Source: Symbiodinium natans
Lineage: Eukaryota; Sar; Dinophyceae; Suessiales; Symbiodiniaceae
DNA: 64,000 nt
Direction: 5' to 3'
NCBI GenBank assembly: GCA_905221605.1
Contig: CAJNDS010002790.1
Location: 872,097-936,096 of the forward strand
Shown: positions 59,895-64,000 of the stretch, piece after piece
How the letters are laid out: each line of letters begins with the position of its first letter
How positions within the stretch are numbered: the first letter of the stretch is position 1
Made by a program: the position numbers and the translations under genes
Notes under the pieces: model-generated
The model's input: only the letters and a program-made list of their open reading frames with translations
Told to the model about the DNA's origin: nothing
Databases searched by the model: none

Positions 59895-60287
59895 GCCTCT
59901 ATGGGCTTCGAGGCCTCTAAGAAGCCTTCCAAGGCCCCAGGGGCTTCCAGGCGTGGTCCAGGGGCCTGCAAAGGGCCAAAAGGATGCTATTGGGAAAGAC
60001 TGGGGGTGGGGTTTATTGTAAGCTTTTGCGACCCCTCAAGGGTGCTGCTGCAGGCTCTGCAGCCCGCCTACCCCAGCAGAGCGGTGAGAGTGGTGGCGGG
60101 CAAATTTAGGTTTCGGGGCTTAGGGTATGGGGAAGGCTTAGCATTTCGGTGGGGGGTTTCGGGTTTACGGGCTCACGGTTAAATTCGCGTCTATGTGTGA
60201 CGGAGTTTCACGTTTATTGGCTAACCCTTCAGTAAACGCCTGAACCCTGAATCCCAGAGTTCGGGTTTCAAGGTTTCCGGGGTGCAG

Positions 60288-60350
60288 CGTCCGGTGCGCA
60301 GGGGAAGTTTCCCAGCGAGGCCACCATGTTCAGCACCGCGCCAGGAGCCT
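60288..60350 (+). CDS. Exon-like island
   Basis: After GGGGTGCAG. Frames read ASGAQGKFPSEATMFSTAPGA or RPVRRGSFPARPP.... GC-rich. Frame uncertain. Confidence 0.3.
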
Positions 60351-60407
60351 AACTATTCAACCCGACATGTATTATACTTACACAAATAAAACATCGACAA
60401 CGGCAAC

Positions 60408-60434
60408 GACAACCACAACCACAACAGCAACAGC

Positions 60435-60466
<32 letters not shown>

Positions 60467-60475
60467 AAACAAAAA
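60408..60475. repeat. CAA trinucleotide repeat
   Basis: (ACAACA)n with AAC interruptions, followed by a C-run. Confidence 0.9.
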
Positions 60476-60479
60476 CAAG

Positions 60480-61028
60480 GCCCTAACCCCCCCCCCCCCC
60501 AACATCAGCAAGCCCCTACAGCTCTGAAGCTCTGTAACCCCTAAACCCCTAAACCCTAGATCGGCTGCTTGCTGGGGATGTTGCAAGGATACGGGACACA
60601 GGGGTGCGCGGAGCTCATGTGCGAGGGGGGTCCTTCCATGATTGAGGGTTTCAGGGTTAGGGTTCGAGCTTGCAATTTTGGCTCATAAGCCATCTCAAGC
60701 CAAACCCTCTCATCGAACCCCAAACCACAACCTCCATCTTCTAAACCCTATAAGCCCCTAACCCTTTTATAAATCAGTAACTCCCTGCTCGGCGCTAGAC
60801 CCCCTAGTTCCGAATCCTCGAAGCCCCTAATCCCCCTTCATCCGAAATCCCCTAAACCCTAAACCCCATCTTAGAACCGCCATTTTTCCTAAACCCCATG
60901 AATCCCGCAGTCTGTCTTTCCAGAGGAGCTGCGGACTCGATGCTTTGAGAGCGGCGCTTGTGGGAAAGGATGTCAAAAAGCTGACGACCCCACCTGGGTA
61001 ATACAGCGGTCGGAATAACTAACAATTT
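60480..61028. other. Gene-free stretch
   Basis: CCCTAAA-like words and unique sequence. A spliced-leader-like word GCAATTTTGGCTCA lies near 60.67 kb. Confidence 0.4.
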
Positions 61029-61096
61029 GGGATGTTCCCCCTCTATCCCCTATAAAAATCCCTAGTAAGGACTGTTAGTATAGGGGGGCACATCCT
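61029..61096. mobile_element. MITE-like element, family A copy 7
   Basis: GGGATGTTCCCCCTCTATCCCC...AAGGACTGTTAGTATAGGGGGGCACATCC. Shortened centre. Confidence 0.7.
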
Positions 61097-61146
61097 AACC
61101 AATAGTAGCCTATTCTGCCTACTCTAGCTTGGTAAGGCCCCCATAT

Positions 61147-61251
61147 TAGTTCTCTAAATTGAGGTCCCTGTTTGGGCCCCCCATATACTACGGCACGCTG
61201 AGAACAAAAGGACCCCCCCAAACAAAAAAAGGACCCTAATTTAGAGAACTA
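61147..61251. mobile_element. MITE-like element, family E
   Basis: TAGTTCTCTAAATTGAGGTCC and the matching right end GGACCCTAATTTAGAGAACTA form terminal inverted repeats of about 30 bp. A degenerate relative lies at 56.27-56.33 kb. Confidence 0.75.
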
Positions 61252-61254
61252 CCT

Positions 61255-62014
61255 ACCTGCCTACGTGCTTGTCTTGGTTTTGGTTTCGCAAAAAAAATGC
61301 ATACCTTACAGTTCAGGGCGGCAAAGAGTTTTTGGCCCAAAAGCCGTAGCTTTGTCATCCAGCCTACAGCCCGGAGACACTTCGGATACTTATGCCGGCT
61401 CCCTCCCCTCTAAGATTCCCTTCCCTAATCCCTAAACCCTAACCCTTGTCAAAACCCTAAACCCTACTGGCTACCGTGATTCAACTAGAAGACCCCCGAC
61501 TGACGACGATGGAGTTTGATTGCAAGCATGCCGGCCCCCCCATGGCCCGAACACAGGCTTTCTCGGCTCAAGAAAGTCTCAGAGCCTTCTGAAGCGACTC
61601 GCGTGAGGGAGCCCTTACAGCCCTGAACCCCTAAGACCCTAAACCCCTGAAACCCTAAACCCTTCATAAAGAGGTCAGAAGAACTGCGAAGAGTACTCCC
61701 TCATAATCCCTTGGTGATTATAAGATAGTAAGGAACCCCCCCAAAAGCCCTATTCTAATTCTTCAGGCTCCTAAACCCCAAACCCTAAACCCTCAACCCC
61801 AGACCCCAAACCCATTCAGCCGGTGGGGGCCTCTTTTTTTGCATCCGCGAGGCTCGACGGTTGGATGGGCATTGGGAGAGACCCTAAACCCTACAATTCA
61901 CAGAAGCAAGGTTTAGGGTTTAGGGATTGGGGATTAGGGATTAGGGTGTAGGGTTTAGGGTTTTTTCGGGTTGGTTGCAATGGGATTCCTGTCCGGATGG
62001 CTGGTTGACCCCAG
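61255..62014. other. Gene-poor stretch
   Basis: Unique sequence and CCCTAAA/TTTAGGG tracts at 61.43, 61.63, 61.78 and 61.92 kb. No supported exon. Confidence 0.4.
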
Positions 62015-62196
62015 GACTTTGTGGTGAAAAGGGATGGGTCTCCTTCCCACTTCAACGACAAGTGAACGCGAAAAACGCTACTAAGACAGGTCAAGGCGTC
62101 TCAGTTGGGGGTGGTGCTGCTAAGGATCCACATCAAGGGGAACACAGAAAGAGGGAGAGAGAGAGAGGCCCAGGGCAAGCCAGGGACGAGTTCTAG
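62015..62196 (+). CDS. Exon-like island, basic tail
   Basis: After TTGACCCCAG it reads LCGEKGWVSFPLQRQVNAKN.... A possible donor ACAG|GTCAAG occurs at 62089, but the frame continues through a Gly patch and an Arg/Glu run (HRKRERERG, from GA repeats) to a TAG. Confidence 0.45.
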
Positions 62197-62491
62197 CGAG
62201 AGTAGTGAAGTCCTGTTGTGTTGCCAGCAGTTTCAAAGATCTCCGGTTAGCCAAAAGCAGGCGCGTGCAACTTGTGCCAAGGGGAACCCCCCTGAAGCCC
62301 CTCGAAAGATAAAAAGAGAGAGAGAGAGAGCGAGAGAGAGAGAGAGAGCGCTTACTTGTGCGCAGGCCACTGGATATGAAACGGTGATGCTGTGGTGGAC
62401 CTTGAGGACCATGCAAAAGTTCACCAGACGTCGAAAGGGCTAGAAAGAGCGTCAGAAACTCGTGAGTAAAGCAATGTACACCCTAGACCCT

Positions 62492-62582
62492 ACCTGGGAC
62501 CCTTTTTATCTACCATTCTATGGGTTATACCTACTAGTTAAGGGTAGTTACGACTAACCTGTAGGTACATAGAGCCCCAGGT
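62492..62582. mobile_element. MITE-like element, family B copy 4
   Basis: ACCTGGGACCCTTTTTATCTAC...CCTGTAGGTACATAGAGCCCCAGGT. Clean inverted ends. Confidence 0.75.
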
Positions 62583-62584
62583 AG

Positions 62585-63345
62585 AACCTAAATTCCCTCA
62601 AGCCTGTTGCGCCTTCAAGCCTTCGGGCCAGATGGGACGGCGGCACGTTGTTTTTCGCGAATGCCTCGAGAACCTGTGGTTTAGGGTTTAGGGTTTTTTG
62701 TGGTGTAGCTCCCCCTCCCTCACCCCTACCCTCCAACACAAAGACAATACCCCGGCCCCCTTCCCCCCCCCCCCCCCCCCCCCCCCGCCCTCCCCGCTCG
62801 CAGGCTAACCCTTAATGTCTTATGAGATCATAGTAATATATGTCTGTGAGGTCCCGATATTGTTTGGAGAGGGTGTGGCCTTGTTTGCACGAGGCTTGCT
62901 TGAAGCGCAAGGCTTGGGTCTCATAAACCTGCAGCCCTTAGGGTTTGAAGGGGTGGGCTTAGAAGGCTTCTTGGCACTTATGATGTCTGATAGGGATTAC
63001 AGGGTTATATGGCTTGTAGGCTCATAGGGCCTATAGCCTGTGTCGGGTTTATAGGGCTTATCGTGTTTAGGGGCTAGGGTCCAGACTTTCTGAAGTGCAG
63101 AACTCAGGAACACAGAGCTCATGGGCCGAGAAGCTACAGCCTCCAAAATCGGACTCAGGATGTCTCCCTGCATATGCAAGAGCCAAGGGAGTACAAGCAG
63201 CATATTTGATTAGGGGTTCAAAGGGAGTTCACTAAAGTGGAGGGCTTCAGCCATCAGCCCATGGTAGGAGGGAGCTCTGGCAATGTCGTCAGCCTGCAAG
63301 GCTCTCTTGCGCTTATGTTTGTGTGTTTGTTTTTTTGTTTTTGGC
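62585..63345. other. Gene-poor stretch
   Basis: Unique sequence, a C-run at 62.77 kb and short open frames without splice support. Confidence 0.4.
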
Positions 63346-63503
63346 TGGGGGGGGGGTTACTTCATCAGATTTCATCGTTAACTGCTGCTCACGTCCATGT
63401 TTACTCTGATCAGTGGCAGTATGATTGGGGGGGTTACTTCAGCGGATTTCATCGTTAACTGCTGCTCATGTCCATTTTTACTCTGATTAGTGGCAGTATG
63501 ATG
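63346..63503. repeat. About 80-bp tandem duplication
   Basis: GGTTACTTCATCAGATTTCA... to GGCAGTATGAT is repeated directly from 63430 with a few substitutions. Confidence 0.85.
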
Positions 63504-63606
63504 GTGATGATGCTGATACTATGACTCTATAGTTGTCAGCACCACGACTACTATCATCTTGCGTGAATTTCAAGCTAGTTAAATGCTTGCGAACCAGACC
63601 CCGCAG

Positions 63607-63716
63607 TCCTTGGTGCGGAGGCCAACAAAGGCGCCATCCCCGACGGCACAGGCGCCCGGGTTGCCATGTTCTCAGCGCGCTTTGACGGAGGCCGCACAAG
63701 GAAGAAGAAAATGGGA
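63607..63716 (+). CDS. Exon-like island
   Basis: After ACCCCGCAG it reads LGAEANKGAIPDGTGARVAM... then FSARFDGGRTRKKKMGM. Globular then basic. The frame stays open to 63749. Confidence 0.5.
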
Positions 63717-63866
63717 ATGACATGTGTTTGTGTTTCTTTTCATGTCTAGCTGGACTTGTTTGTTTCTCTGAGTCAAGTATGTTTACTAACGAGTTCGCAC
63801 TTTCAAAGAATAGCTATTAAAGGCAAGACAATGGAAATGATGGTCCTGGCTTTGTAGCTGTTGTAG

Positions 63867-64000
63867 ACGTCAACCCGTCAACACTTGGGAGGCGAAGTGG
63901 AGCACATGTTCCGAAGGATCCACAGAAAACTTGAGGGTCGCGGGTACAAGATCTTCATGGTAGAGGCAGATGCTGGAGAAGACTTCGGGAGAAAAACGTC
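63867..64000 (+). CDS. Partial exon running off the right edge
   Basis: Open for 44 codons to the last base: HLGGEVEHMFRRIHRKLEGR, then GYKIFMVEADAGEDFGRK. Strongly protein-like, with an amphipathic helix followed by a strand. The acceptor may be GTTGTAG. Likely the same gene as 63.6 kb. Family not recognised. Confidence 0.5.

Noticed and set aside
1-64000. Chromosome end (telomere)
   Set aside because: TTTAGGG tracts are short, degenerate, internal and in both orientations.

Overview
ORGANISM. The window reads as nuclear DNA of a dinoflagellate, plausibly a symbiodiniacean or other Suessiales (order-level placement is inference). Support: plant/alveolate-type telomeric words (TTTAGGG) and degenerate relatives are scattered throughout on both strands; an AT-rich cytochrome b fragment with an alveolate-like sequence lies in GC-rich DNA at 42.87-43.27 kb; an intronless gene has a ubiquitin-like N-terminus followed by ankyrin repeats, an architecture common in these genomes; and every credible coding segment points the same way (+), as in the unidirectional gene arrays of dinoflagellates.

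LAYOUT. 1-11.1 kb: short exon-like islands between TTTAGGG-like repeats and small inverted-repeat elements, then a 0.6 kb CGTGTG array at 9.1-9.7 kb. 11,107-19,903: a structurally complete LTR retrotransposon. It has 265-bp LTRs that look identical, a TCGGG target duplication, a primer site matching a tRNA-Met anticodon arm, and a polypurine tract. Its five overlapping ORFs encode WW, S1-like, two triple-CCCH zinc-finger blocks and a SAM-like segment, and I see no protease, integrase, reverse transcriptase or RNase H. 19.9-28.5 kb: a chain of Lys/Arg/Glu-rich exon islands, several with good splice signals. 29-35.4 kb: repeats, scattered islands and one possible secreted Cys-rich ORF. 35,986-37,275: the intact ubiquitin-like/ankyrin gene. 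38.5-41 kb: more islands. 41.9-45.2 kb: tandem repeats around the cytochrome b insertion. 45.3-51.1 kb: Met/Pro-rich and basic islands. 51.7-54.1 kb: Ala/Lys-rich and Ser/Asp-rich islands. 54-64 kb: mixed islands, with an open exon running off the right edge.

READING OF THE WHOLE. Most of the sequence looks like introns and intergenic DNA loaded with telomere-like repeats and at least six families of short inverted-repeat (MITE-like) elements. Exons appear as islands of about 25-190 bp of high-GC, in-frame sequence following a CAG acceptor. I could not join them into confident gene models, so islands are annotated individually as partial CDS with modest confidence. No rRNA, tRNA, CRISPR or bacterial-type operon was recognised. 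Stretches not listed hold degenerate TTTAGGG/CCCTAAA arrays, G or C homopolymers and unplaced single-copy sequence.
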